DNA of 46,263 nt from Candidatus Omnitrophota bacterium (GTDB taxonomy: Bacteria; Omnitrophota; Gorgyraeia; Gygaellales; UBA12090): the NCBI GenBank assembly GCA_030674475.1, contig JAUSCZ010000017.1, positions 1 to 46,263 on the forward strand, in the 5' to 3' direction. A model generated the notes under the pieces. It ran no database searches and was not told where the DNA came from. It saw only the letters and a list, made by a program, of their open reading frames with translations. Shown here in pieces: positions 17,689 to 26,111 of the stretch. Position 1 is the stretch's first letter. Every line of letters starts with the position of its first letter. Made by a program: the position numbers and the translations under genes.

Positions 17689-17760
17689 CAGCCATATTAA
17701 ACTACATCCTAAATTATTCTGCCCCTCTTACCTTCACCAACTCTTGTTTTAAAATCGCTC

Positions 17761-18561
17761 CTATCGCTTCCTCATATAAACATAGTATTGCCTTATAGCT
17801 GTCTTTAAATCCGGTACCGGATGAATCTCGCCAGAATAAAAGCCTTCATAACCGATAGCGTTAAATAGTTTAACAATAGTAGAGAAGTTAATATGCCCGT
17901 AACCGGGACAATATCGATTACTGTCCGCGATATGTATATGCTTCAGATAGGCTTTCGCCATCTGAATGGATTTATCCCAATGAGGCTCTTCGATATTCAT
18001 ATGGAAAGTATCCAATAAAATACCGGTATTTTTTAGGCCGCAGCTGTTAATTACTCCTACCGCCTCCTCCGTTAAATTTAAATAATCAGTCTCATACCTG
18101 TTGAGGGGTTCTATCATCAAATCAACGCCTTCAGTTTGAGCGTACTCATCCAGGCTTATCATATTTTTCTTAAAAAACTCGTAGGCTAACTGTTTATTTG
18201 ATTGGTTTCCCAGCCTTCCCCTTATAAGTCCGATAATGACTTTGGCACCATGATTAGCTGCAAGCTCGATGTGCCTTTTTATTAAATCGACTGTTTTAAT
18301 CCTCACCTCTTCATTTGCGTCAATGAGCGAAAGACCGAGATCGTGATAAATCTGTCCCGTCCCTATGGCTACTAATTTTAGATTATACTGGCTTAGATGT
18401 TCTTTGAGCTCTGCTTTGTTTACTTTTTCAGGTTCTTTGATAGCCAATTCTATGCCGTCAAAGCCAATTTCCGAGATATAGGCAGATATCTCTTTCCAAT
18501 CGCCGTTGCCTACGGCACTAAAAGTAGTATGTTGCATGGAAACGACAAAACTCAATTTCAT
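17761..18561 (-). CDS. Sugar isomerase/epimerase of the AP-endonuclease-2 TIM-barrel family
   Basis: A 266-residue protein of the xylose-isomerase-like TIM-barrel superfamily (tagatose/psicose 3-epimerase, IolE/IolI, hydroxypyruvate isomerase). The four expected metal ligands are visible: E151 in 'MIEPLNRYE', D184 in 'GILLDTFHMN', H210 in 'LKHIHIADSNR' and E245 in 'YSGEIHP'. 'FDGIELA' near 34-40 is also typical. It would interconvert a ketose, inosose or keto sugar acid by a metal-assisted proton transfer in the cytoplasm. It lies four bases after the sugar O-methyltransferase gene and 87 bases before the interrupted methyltransferase. With the IolB-like gene at 9.1 kb it is the second protein here whose relatives work in inositol metabolism. 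Substrate unknown. Confidence 0.85.
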   Translation of the reverse strand: MKLSFVVSMQHTTFSAVGNGDWKEISAYISEIGFDGIELAIKEPEKVNKAELKEHLSQYNLKLVAIGTGQIYHDLGLSLIDANEEVRIKTVDLIKRHIELAANHGAKVIIGLIRGRLGNQSNKQLAYEFFKKNMISLDEYAQTEGVDLMIEPLNRYETDYLNLTEEAVGVINSCGLKNTGILLDTFHMNIEEPHWDKSIQMAKAYLKHIHIADSNRYCPGYGHINFSTIVKLFNAIGYEGFYSGEIHPVPDLKTAIRQYYVYMRKR

Positions 18562-18565
18562 ATGA

Positions 18566-19669
18566 TTAAGGCGTCGTATACAACTTGCTATAATAGTTTT
18601 TAGTTTTCAATAAATCTGCCTGGGTACCTTCTTCCAGCCTTTCCCCTATAAATTCGAAATACTGCGAATTAAATATGAATTTTTTGTAGAAAAATAAATA
18701 CTCCCTGGTATATGTATGTGAGAAAATTGGTGAAATAGCAAAATGCAATTTTTTAAAATCTGCTAACGGATAATCCAAGACAGTTAAGTCTGTATCGTAT
18801 GTCGGAGCGGACTGAAATCTATTAACCGTAAAAAAATACTTTGCGCTAAGAAAAGGCTCGGATTTCATATAAAAGTTAAACCACTTTCTTTTCATCTCAC
18901 CTAAAGAAGCGAAATTTGTAATTAAATCTATGCTTTGAGAGGTAATTTTTCTGTAAAAGAACCACGGGATAAGCACGAAATCATATTTGCCCAGAAAGCT
19001 TCTATCAATTGTACCCGCCATAGCTATTTCCTTATAACCAGCTATGCGGGCCGAAGGAAAAGAGATGCCCAAAAAATAGTATGCCAATGCAAGCTGTTCG
19101 GGAAAATCAAGCAAAACACAGTTAGAACGCGAAAATTCTTTTTTCAAAAGATAAGAGAAAATACCATAGCTAGAGCCTATATCCAAAGTTGTAAAAGGCG
19201 ACTGCAACTGGGATTTCAATATGCCGCTCAAAACGCTTAAAAATCTAACATGTTTACACCATCTGTAGGTATACCTGTAGCCTTGATAATTAAATATATA
19301 TGGATTCCCGACCGTATTACTTGGATATTTTTCTAGAAACATACAGCCAGCATCGCTCTGGAGAATCTCTAAACATTCTTTAAGCAATCTTATTGAGCCG
19401 CGTCGGCCTCCATATATATACCTTGCTACATGCAACCAATGCGTGTTAAATGCGGGAGCATCAGAAATAAAAATGCTTAATTTCCTAAAGTTTCTTAAAA
19501 CATCCGGCTTTATCTCATAGTCTGAATTTATAAATTTACATGGTTCACTCGAAACTAAAGAATCCCATTTCTGGTCCAAATCTTTTAACTCGTCTTTTTT
19601 TGCGTCATTTTTCTGTAAGCGCAGGTCTTGGTTAATTCTTTCAATAATCTCTGCTTCCCGCTTATCCAT
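18566..19669 (-). CDS. Putative sugar O-methyltransferase
   Basis: A 367-residue protein from ATG 19669. The frame is open to 19801, but the earlier start would overlap the preceding gene by 128 bases, and AAAGG lies just before the chosen ATG. It resembles the protein at 5451-6398: 'TTLDIGSSYGIFSYLLKKEF' is SAM-binding motif I, followed by 'CVLLDFPEQLALAYYFL' with the acidic ribose-binding position, then 'YDFVLIPWFFY' and 'FASLGEMKRKWFNFYM', the last being the family-typical replacement for the methyltransferase post-I region. The N-terminus is charged and helical. It probably O-methylates a sugar in the glycan. It lies two genes downstream of a CmoA-like carboxy-SAM synthase, so use of an unusual SAM derivative is conceivable, though this is speculation. 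Confidence 0.75.
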   Translation of the reverse strand: MDKREAEIIERINQDLRLQKNDAKKDELKDLDQKWDSLVSSEPCKFINSDYEIKPDVLRNFRKLSIFISDAPAFNTHWLHVARYIYGGRRGSIRLLKECLEILQSDAGCMFLEKYPSNTVGNPYIFNYQGYRYTYRWCKHVRFLSVLSGILKSQLQSPFTTLDIGSSYGIFSYLLKKEFSRSNCVLLDFPEQLALAYYFLGISFPSARIAGYKEIAMAGTIDRSFLGKYDFVLIPWFFYRKITSQSIDLITNFASLGEMKRKWFNFYMKSEPFLSAKYFFTVNRFQSAPTYDTDLTVLDYPLADFKKLHFAISPIFSHTYTREYLFFYKKFIFNSQYFEFIGERLEEGTQADLLKTKNYYSKLYTTP

Positions 19670-19673
19670 ATTT

Positions 19674-21557
19674 TTACCTTTCAGTGGAGGCAAGATACTC
19701 TCTAAATCTACGACTTGAATTTTCCTTGGGAAATTTTCCTTGTAGCTTACGCAAGTTACCTTCATCAAGAATATCTCGTAAATTACTCTCCCCGCATACA
19801 AAAAGAGACATTTTAAATTTTAATTCGTCATAGGCGTGCGTAATGATTTCATTGAAATCTTCGTACCGATGAAAGAGCGCTATATTTGACGGGTCGTGGA
19901 AAAGACCAAACTTTTCATAATGTATCGCGGCTATAGTGGGAGATTCAAAAGGCATACTTATGCATATATCAGCTACGGCAATAGAAATCCAAGGGTTTAT
20001 ATTGTAGTCTAAAATAAAAAATCTTCCGGTTTTACCCATTTGGCTTAGAATATCCATAAACTTTCTGGCGTATGAAAATTTACCGCTTGCAAGGCTTCGC
20101 TTAGGCTTATATATAAATATTATATCCTTAAACTCATTTAAAAGCCGGGACATGTCATACATAAACTCAAGATTATACTCTAAAGTTCCCTGGTCCGGAT
20201 ACCAGCTTGCTGAAAGCGTATTTACTTTAAACTTTTCAGATACAGGAGGACAGTCAAATATTGCCGCATATTTTAATCCTGGATTATGCGGTATGTTTAA
20301 TTTTGCAAGTAAAACACTTCTCTGTGCCTGCATAATACTTTCATCACCACACATAAGGGGACCGAAGATATGGATTTTGACGCCATCTTGAGGGTGATCT
20401 TCAATAAATTGCTTATAATGCTCATTCCAGACAAAAAAACTTTCAGATATTATATGCGAAAACTGCAGATTTCTTAATTGTCTCTCATTCTTATTTCTAG
20501 AAAGCAGGCATATATTTGCGCCATAAACCCACATAACAGTCTTAATCCCAGCTGTTTTAAGATAAGGAACTATTGGCTCTTCTGAGCCTAAAACGCCTAC
20601 AGTTGTTATGTATATCTTTGGGTTTAGTGATTCTAAGATGGGAATCCACTGAGCAATGCTAATCGCATACCCTGCGCACATGAGATGTTCTAAATTTCGC
20701 CATAGAAAAAATATATTTATAAGGAAATTCTTTAGTAATTCAGGATAATACGCTAAGATCTCCTTTCGTGAGGCAATGCGCAGCATTTTATGCCTGCATA
20801 CGGTAAGCAGGCTGTCATCTTTTTCTTGATTTATTAAACGCTGTTTCATCTGAAAATCCGCATCCGGCAATAAAAATAGAATACTACCCCTGTCTATACA
20901 CTTTTCGTTAATAAGCCATGAAAATGTAATCATTTCCCTGTCCCTAAGCAATTCCCTGGGAGAAATGCCGTCATACACATATCTGACGTTTGCATGAAGC
21001 GCCTCATTCTTTACGATCGAGATAAAGAAAAGCCACTGGACAAAAACCGCCTTTATAAAATTTATGACAATGAAATTCAACCTATCCAGCAATATATTTA
21101 AAAAAGAAATTACTCGCTGTTCAGGGAAGAAAAATAATTCATTAGAGGGGTCAATATTGAATAAATAAGCGAATTTCATAGAACTAACGATACGCGTTTC
21201 TTCATTTCTCTTATTATGAATATCAATAATATATTTCAGGAATACCAACTTTTCCATCTCTTTCTGAAACTCTTGTTTCGCCTTAATTTCAAACCCAACC
21301 TTTAAGTGTTTTATCTTTTTGCTCCATCCGGGACAAGGAAACCTTAGCAGAAAACTCTCCCATACGCTCGCGGCTTCCGACTTAATCAGATTAGCCTCAC
21401 TCCAATCAAAATAATCCTCTTTATTAAGCAGGCGTATCTTCTTTCTAAATCTATACAATGCCGGATGCATTTGATATGCGATCACTCTACATCTAAATGA
21501 AAGCGCTAAAAATAGCGGGAAATTGAGAAAATTAACCTCTGGTATAATCAAAATCAT
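19674..21557 (-). CDS. Large polysaccharide biosynthesis protein, probably GT-B (PFTS-motif-like)
   Basis: A 627-residue protein. The C-terminal half contains 'DIIFIYKPKRSLASGKF' and 'DICISMPFESPTIAAIHYEKFG'. The 'PFES' context resembles the polysaccharide biosynthesis 'PFTS motif' proteins, which are probably GT-B-like transferases; I make that link from memory and it needs a profile search. The middle has a hydrophobic cluster ('FIKAVFVQWLFFISIV'), and 'LNPKIYITTVGVLGSEEPIVPYL' is Rossmann-like. Its ATG overlaps the stop of the CmoA-like gene (ATGA, 4 bases), so the two are probably translated together, and the sugar O-methyltransferase follows four bases later. The role is likely transfer of a modified sugar. 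There is no clear signal peptide. Confidence 0.6.
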   Translation of the reverse strand: MILIIPEVNFLNFPLFLALSFRCRVIAYQMHPALYRFRKKIRLLNKEDYFDWSEANLIKSEAASVWESFLLRFPCPGWSKKIKHLKVGFEIKAKQEFQKEMEKLVFLKYIIDIHNKRNEETRIVSSMKFAYLFNIDPSNELFFFPEQRVISFLNILLDRLNFIVINFIKAVFVQWLFFISIVKNEALHANVRYVYDGISPRELLRDREMITFSWLINEKCIDRGSILFLLPDADFQMKQRLINQEKDDSLLTVCRHKMLRIASRKEILAYYPELLKNFLINIFFLWRNLEHLMCAGYAISIAQWIPILESLNPKIYITTVGVLGSEEPIVPYLKTAGIKTVMWVYGANICLLSRNKNERQLRNLQFSHIISESFFVWNEHYKQFIEDHPQDGVKIHIFGPLMCGDESIMQAQRSVLLAKLNIPHNPGLKYAAIFDCPPVSEKFKVNTLSASWYPDQGTLEYNLEFMYDMSRLLNEFKDIIFIYKPKRSLASGKFSYARKFMDILSQMGKTGRFFILDYNINPWISIAVADICISMPFESPTIAAIHYEKFGLFHDPSNIALFHRYEDFNEIITHAYDELKFKMSLFVCGESNLRDILDEGNLRKLQGKFPKENSSRRFREYLASTER

Positions 21558-22279
21558 TTTATCGCCACTATACCACAGAAATTATACCACTTGTAAAATA
21601 TATCCTGACACGAAAAACCATTCCTCATAAGGAGCTGTTTATTCTCATCCAATCTGTACGGGATAAGCACATTTTCTAAGGCCTCTCTTTTATGCGCTAT
21701 TTCTGTTTCCGTGTACCCATTTCTTTTTTTCATCTCATAGTAGAATTTGATAAACATACTATTAAACGTTGAGTCATCACCAAGAACCTTTTCTACTAGA
21801 ATAAGGCATCCCTTTTCATTTAATCCCGCGTAAATATTTCTGATTATGTTATCTCTATATAGCGGCCTCACAAATTGAAGTGTTAAATTTAAAATTACCA
21901 CAGAAGCGTTATGAATGTTAACACCATCATTCAAATCACCGCAGACAAGTTCAATTTTATTTTTTATCCTTTCTTTCTTAAAACGCTCTCTGCATTTATC
22001 TAACATTGCCCTGGAGTAATCTACGCCGATTAATGAAACATTTTTTCTTACTATTTTGTCGATGGTTATTAAAGTAGTTCCTGTTGAACAGCCAACATCG
22101 TATATATTTGTTTTATCCTGCGCGAATTCAGATGTAATTTCTCCAATCATATGTTGAAGTTCATTATAGAGTGGCACGCTGCGAATGAGCATATCATCAA
22201 AAACGGCTGCAGTCTTCGCGCCAAAATCAAAGTTCATTATATTGTTTTTTCTTTTCTTGAATAGGTTGTCTTTTCGCAT
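21554..22279 (-). CDS. cmoA: CmoA-like carboxy-SAM synthase homologue
   Basis: A 241-residue protein strikingly similar along its length to E. coli CmoA (247 residues), which converts SAM and prephenate to carboxy-SAM (Cx-SAM) for tRNA wobble-uridine modification. Shared blocks include 'VFDDMLIRSVPLY', 'IYDVGCSTG' (59-67), 'LIGVDYSRAMLDKCRERF', 'VVILNLTLQFV', 'RNGYTETEIAHKREALENV' and the final 'NFCGIVAIK'. R198 in 'HKRE' aligns, from memory, with the E. coli Arg199 that binds the carboxylate. No CmoB-like partner is in the window, and the gene is coupled to a glycan gene, so Cx-SAM may serve glycan carboxymethylation here. A plain methyltransferase or a genuine tRNA-modification role remains possible. 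GAGGAGA before the ATG supports this start. Confidence 0.8.
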   Translation of the reverse strand: MRKDNLFKKRKNNIMNFDFGAKTAAVFDDMLIRSVPLYNELQHMIGEITSEFAQDKTNIYDVGCSTGTTLITIDKIVRKNVSLIGVDYSRAMLDKCRERFKKERIKNKIELVCGDLNDGVNIHNASVVILNLTLQFVRPLYRDNIIRNIYAGLNEKGCLILVEKVLGDDSTFNSMFIKFYYEMKKRNGYTETEIAHKREALENVLIPYRLDENKQLLMRNGFSCQDIFYKWYNFCGIVAIK

Positions 22280-22305
22280 TTTCTCCTCATAAAGATAACT
22301 TCTTT

Positions 22306-23313
22306 TTACTCTCTAACGCTATAAAAACTGCCTGAGCAGGCAATGCAGGGAGAAAGATGATAGATACCCTCTTTAAATTCTCTCCGCAATTGTCTGCATT
22401 TTGTGCCGCAAAAAATATCTTTAAGCGGCGCCTGTAAACAATTTCCCAAAATAATCTCATAACCGTAAAAAGTGCAGCATGGCAGAACATCTCCGTTAGG
22501 CCGAATGATGAGTTTTCTCCAAGGCTCTGAGCATCTAAAATCTTTTATGCAGGTTGCGTTTTGAGGCACAAGATTTTTATTGATGTTGTAATATGAACTA
22601 AAAGGCTGAATCTCCAAATAGTCTACTTGATGCGCGAATGTTTTTATGAATAGATCTTTTTCATGTATATTTAATTTATTGGCAACAAAGCTTACCCTTA
22701 CAGCAGGAAGCGAAAGCCGATTATTTTTCTTATAGTTTAGCAATGCCTGAAGGTTATTGAGCACTACCGAGAAGTTTCCTCCGGGCCGCACCTTTTCATA
22801 TGTCTTGTCCGTGACAGCATCAATAGAAAAGAGAATCCTGGTTATTCCCGCTTCAATAATACGCTTTATGGCATCAGGATCGAGAAGATTGCCGTTAGTG
22901 GTAATAAATAAATCCATAAAGCCGTGTGCTTTCGCGAAGGAAACTCTCTCATATAAATCTTTAAGCAGTAACGGTTCATCGTTGACCATAAAAGCAAGTG
23001 AAGGGCAATGATATTTTTCAGCCTCAATAATACAGCGGTCAAAAATTTCCCGAGGCATAATAGCGTTATTCGTGTCAAAACGTTTTTTGTGTTCGGTTAA
23101 TCCATGAATGCAAGAAGGACAACAAAGATTACAATGATAAGTTTGCTCAAACATAAGATAAAGAGGAAATTCTGGCTCATACTCAAACCTTCCCGCTTGC
23201 GCGTAATAACGGCGGTATTCTGTGTAACGCATGCCGTATCGCTCTGTCATTTCTTTATCAATGACAGCAAGATTTGTATTATAATGTTCTAGAAATTCAT
23301 CTTGTGTAGCCAT
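22306..23313 (-). CDS. Radical SAM/SPASM domain protein
   Basis: A 335-residue radical SAM enzyme with the CX3CX2C cluster motif at C61, C65 and C68 ('YHCNLCCPSC'). 'FMVNDEPLL' takes the place of the GGEP motif, and 'LFITTNGNLL' and 'RILFSIDAV' are typical downstream strands. A SPASM-like C-terminus follows, with 'CIKDFRCSEPW', 'GDVLPCCTFYG', 'ILGNCLQAP', 'GTKCRQLR' and 'LSPCIACSG'. That is enough cysteines for one or two auxiliary clusters. A 60-residue N-terminal extension precedes the barrel. It is not the same subfamily as the radical SAM protein at 4504-5451. The role could be sugar oxidation or epimerisation; unknown. It lies 26 bases before the CmoA-like gene. Confidence 0.86.
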   Translation of the reverse strand: MATQDEFLEHYNTNLAVIDKEMTERYGMRYTEYRRYYAQAGRFEYEPEFPLYLMFEQTYHCNLCCPSCIHGLTEHKKRFDTNNAIMPREIFDRCIIEAEKYHCPSLAFMVNDEPLLLKDLYERVSFAKAHGFMDLFITTNGNLLDPDAIKRIIEAGITRILFSIDAVTDKTYEKVRPGGNFSVVLNNLQALLNYKKNNRLSLPAVRVSFVANKLNIHEKDLFIKTFAHQVDYLEIQPFSSYYNINKNLVPQNATCIKDFRCSEPWRKLIIRPNGDVLPCCTFYGYEIILGNCLQAPLKDIFCGTKCRQLRREFKEGIYHLSPCIACSGSFYSVRE

Positions 23314-23348
23314 ATCTTCAGGATTAAGAATATATATTTTAGCGACAG

Positions 23349-24620
23349 TTAATTATTATTGCTTTGTAAATTATTTGATAGCTTTTGGAGCCAATCTGAA
23401 ACTTCATTTGCCAAAATAAAATTGCCTTTATTCGTCAAATGCATTTCATCGGTAAAATATTTATATCTTTCTTCAACGGGAATTCTCCCTAATGCCGGAT
23501 ACCCAAGTATTAATCTGAAACCAAATTCGTCGGCTTTTTTACTCAAAAATTCTTGGAATAAAACGGTATGATAAAGGTAAACCGTAAATAAAAATCTGCT
23601 GTCTACGCGCCGCGCAAGATATGATCTGTTGTATAAAGTGATATCATAATTAGGAAGGTTCGGTTTCTCTTTAAAGCCTTCCTGGCTGGCGGGAGCAAAA
23701 AAAGAAGGCATAGCGATAATAAATATCTCGACTTTTGGGTTTCTGCTCTTAAGCGTTGAAATTATTTTTCCCACATTACTAAAATAGTCTTGTATCCAGA
23801 TTTTATCATTTGTATAATACCGTTTGAAAAAGCTTTTTGTAGGATTACTCAGCGAATTTCTGTATTCTTTCGTTGTGGTAAGATAAAGGCGCAGATAGCC
23901 GCGCAGAATGAGTAATCTTTGATAAAAAAAACGGCATCCTTTGAATATTGTTACTTCTTTATTCTTGTCAAGCGCGGAATTTCTTATTTCTACATGATAA
24001 TCCATGTGAGGAGAAGACAAACCATACAGATAACCATGTCCCATGATATACATATCATTAAACCAGCATGCGATAAGCACTATATCTGGATTATAAAATT
24101 GATATTTTTGTTTTACCATTTCTAAATTATGCGCGGTGTTGTATCCACCCACAGCAGCATTAATGACCTGTATTTGTTTAGGCGTATATTTCTCCTGAAG
24201 CATCTCCTCTAAATAATCCGGCCATGTTGAGCCGTCGTCATTATAAGGCCCCCATGTAGTTGAACCGCCTAAGACAAGCAGGCGTGTCGTATTTTCGTCT
24301 TTACTTACATCATAGAGTTTTCCTCTATAGCCTGCGGAGTTTGTGGAGATGCGTTTACCTGCCCCCAGAGATTGCCTGTCATATATCTCTCGCTGGTGTT
24401 CCCAGTCAGGCAAATGCGTTGTGCTTGCGTTGGGTTTTAAAACATATCCCACCTTTTCATCCGGAGCGAATAAATCTGAGATAGTAAAATCAATTACATT
24501 GGAACTATGTTGAGTCTTTCCCAAAAGAAGCATATATATATAATATGCCCCCTCTATGATTAAAATAAGCGCTATAAATGAAATAAGTAGCGTTATTATC
24601 CCTAAGACAACTTTCTTCAT
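23349..24620 (-). CDS. SGNH/GDSL-family hydrolase, membrane anchored
   Basis: A 423-residue protein with one N-terminal membrane segment (about residues 4-32, 'VVLGIITLLISFIALILII'), so the catalytic domain is probably outside the cytoplasm. SGNH motifs are visible: block I 'LLVLGGSTTWG' with nucleophile Ser120, block II Gly159 in 'AAVGGYNT', block III Asn188 in 'CWFND', and block V Asp391 and His394 in 'DEMHLT'. Envelope SGNH proteins of this build often add or remove O-acetyl groups on polysaccharides or act as esterases. A role in acylating or deacylating the exported glycan is a reasonable inference. The ATG overlaps the stop of the upstream B12 radical SAM gene (ATGA). Confidence 0.88.
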   Translation of the reverse strand: MKKVVLGIITLLISFIALILIIEGAYYIYMLLLGKTQHSSNVIDFTISDLFAPDEKVGYVLKPNASTTHLPDWEHQREIYDRQSLGAGKRISTNSAGYRGKLYDVSKDENTTRLLVLGGSTTWGPYNDDGSTWPDYLEEMLQEKYTPKQIQVINAAVGGYNTAHNLEMVKQKYQFYNPDIVLIACWFNDMYIMGHGYLYGLSSPHMDYHVEIRNSALDKNKEVTIFKGCRFFYQRLLILRGYLRLYLTTTKEYRNSLSNPTKSFFKRYYTNDKIWIQDYFSNVGKIISTLKSRNPKVEIFIIAMPSFFAPASQEGFKEKPNLPNYDITLYNRSYLARRVDSRFLFTVYLYHTVLFQEFLSKKADEFGFRLILGYPALGRIPVEERYKYFTDEMHLTNKGNFILANEVSDWLQKLSNNLQSNNN

Positions 24621-26107
24621 GGTATCAGTGCTTTAAGCTTCCGGAAAACCTCATTATCCACCTCAGCTTTTCTAATCAATTCATAATATGAGTCATCTAA
24701 CCGACAGTAGAGAATAAAAGTTTTAAATAATCCTTCCACTTCCTTCGCGGAAAGTAAAGGCATATTAAGGAAACATTTCGTATAATCTTCATAATTCACA
24801 TCTTCAGTGATGTAGTTTTTTTCTTTCGCGTACTGATATAAACTATTGCCTTGATAAGGAGTAAATATAGCATGATTGATGACATCCGGGTTCGCGACTC
24901 TTAGTAACTTTGCGGTTTCCAGTATATCTGCCCTCGTTTCATCCGGCATTCCAATCATACAGAAAGCCGTTGAGCTGATACTATGCTTTCTGCAGCTTTT
25001 AAACGCATCAATGATTCTTTCATTTGTCATCTTCCTGTTCAATTTTTTTATTCTATATTCCTGGCTGCCGCTTTCTACGCCTATTCCAATTTGAATACAG
25101 CCATTTTCCGCGATGATTCTTATCTTTTCTTCGGCGGCATGTTCAGGCCGGCTTTGACATAGAAATTTCAGCCCCATCATTTTAATACCTTTAGTTACTC
25201 GCTCTATTTTCTTTATATCCACTGCTAAAAAATCATCATCCCAAAATTTTACCGCCTCAAGATCATATTTGTTTTTTAAAAAATTAATTTCCTTAAGTAT
25301 GCGATCGACGGATTTTATTCTCCAAAATCCGCGAGACTGCTTATGAAAGTGCTCGTTAATACAATAAGTGCATTTAAATGGGCATCCCCTTGCCATCTCG
25401 ATATGCCCCATCCTCAATACGTTACCATGAAAAGGCCTATAAAAATTTCTATCGTCAAAATAATCCCAATTCAAAAAAGGAATATGTTCTATATCGCTTA
25501 CCTTAGTCCGACCAGAATCAATCCAATTGCCGCGCGTATCTTTATATAAAAAATTAGCTATATTATGTTTTTTGACCCGCGCGTCGATATTATTGTATAA
25601 ATAGTCTAGCGCTTCTATAAGCACGTCTTCGCATTCGCCTGTAATTATTGCGGAAATTTTTCTATACTTCTTGACCGCGTCTAAATTAATATACGTATGG
25701 ATTCCGCCAACGATAACCCTACCGCTAAACCTATCATCAATGGCATCTATTAATGAAAGTGCGATTTTTTCGTTGAAAGTAGTAAAGATTGAAATACCGA
25801 TAAAATCAGGTTCAAAGCTCCTCACTAACTCCTTAAAATCACTGAGGTAATTCTCCTTCAAATTATCCATGCCGTAGCTTTCCCAATTAACAGATTTAAA
25901 CATGCCTATCTTTACCGCATCAGCAATATAAGTGCAACGCTGCGGCATTTTATAAAACGTCGTATCAAACAATTTTATCTCGTAGTCAGCTTTCTTTAAA
26001 ATAGAAATTATCACTGAGATACTTATGGGTAAAAATGGCCCGAAATTAAGCATCGGGCTCACCAGAAGAAATTTCCTTTTTCTGGTTTCAGGCTTCGTCT
26101 CGCTCAT
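24617..26107 (-). CDS. B12-binding domain radical SAM protein
   Basis: A 496-residue protein from ATG 26107. The frame is open to 26155, but that would overlap the preceding gene; the chosen ATG follows its stop by four bases. The N-terminal Rossmann region ('FIGISIFTTFNEKIAL', 'RVIVGGIHTYINLDAV', 'IITGECED') is the cobalamin-binding domain, lacking DxHxxG as is usual for this class. The radical SAM cluster ligands are C242, C246 and C249 ('ARGCPFKCTYC'), followed by 'VKFWDDDFLAV' and 'IQIGIGVESGSQEY', both typical. Such enzymes methylate unactivated carbons, rearrange rings or do other radical steps. The product here is unknown. It lies between an SpsF-like cytidylyltransferase and an SGNH hydrolase in a tightly coupled run. 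Confidence 0.93.
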   Translation of the reverse strand: MSETKPETRKRKFLLVSPMLNFGPFLPISISVIISILKKADYEIKLFDTTFYKMPQRCTYIADAVKIGMFKSVNWESYGMDNLKENYLSDFKELVRSFEPDFIGISIFTTFNEKIALSLIDAIDDRFSGRVIVGGIHTYINLDAVKKYRKISAIITGECEDVLIEALDYLYNNIDARVKKHNIANFLYKDTRGNWIDSGRTKVSDIEHIPFLNWDYFDDRNFYRPFHGNVLRMGHIEMARGCPFKCTYCINEHFHKQSRGFWRIKSVDRILKEINFLKNKYDLEAVKFWDDDFLAVDIKKIERVTKGIKMMGLKFLCQSRPEHAAEEKIRIIAENGCIQIGIGVESGSQEYRIKKLNRKMTNERIIDAFKSCRKHSISSTAFCMIGMPDETRADILETAKLLRVANPDVINHAIFTPYQGNSLYQYAKEKNYITEDVNYEDYTKCFLNMPLLSAKEVEGLFKTFILYCRLDDSYYELIRKAEVDNEVFRKLKALIP

Positions 26108-26111
26108 AATT

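Noticed and set aside
19670-19801. N-terminal extension of the sugar O-methyltransferase to 19801
   Set aside because: It would overlap the upstream gene by 128 bases. The ATG at 19669, with AAAGG upstream, sits just after that gene's stop and gives a normal N-terminus.
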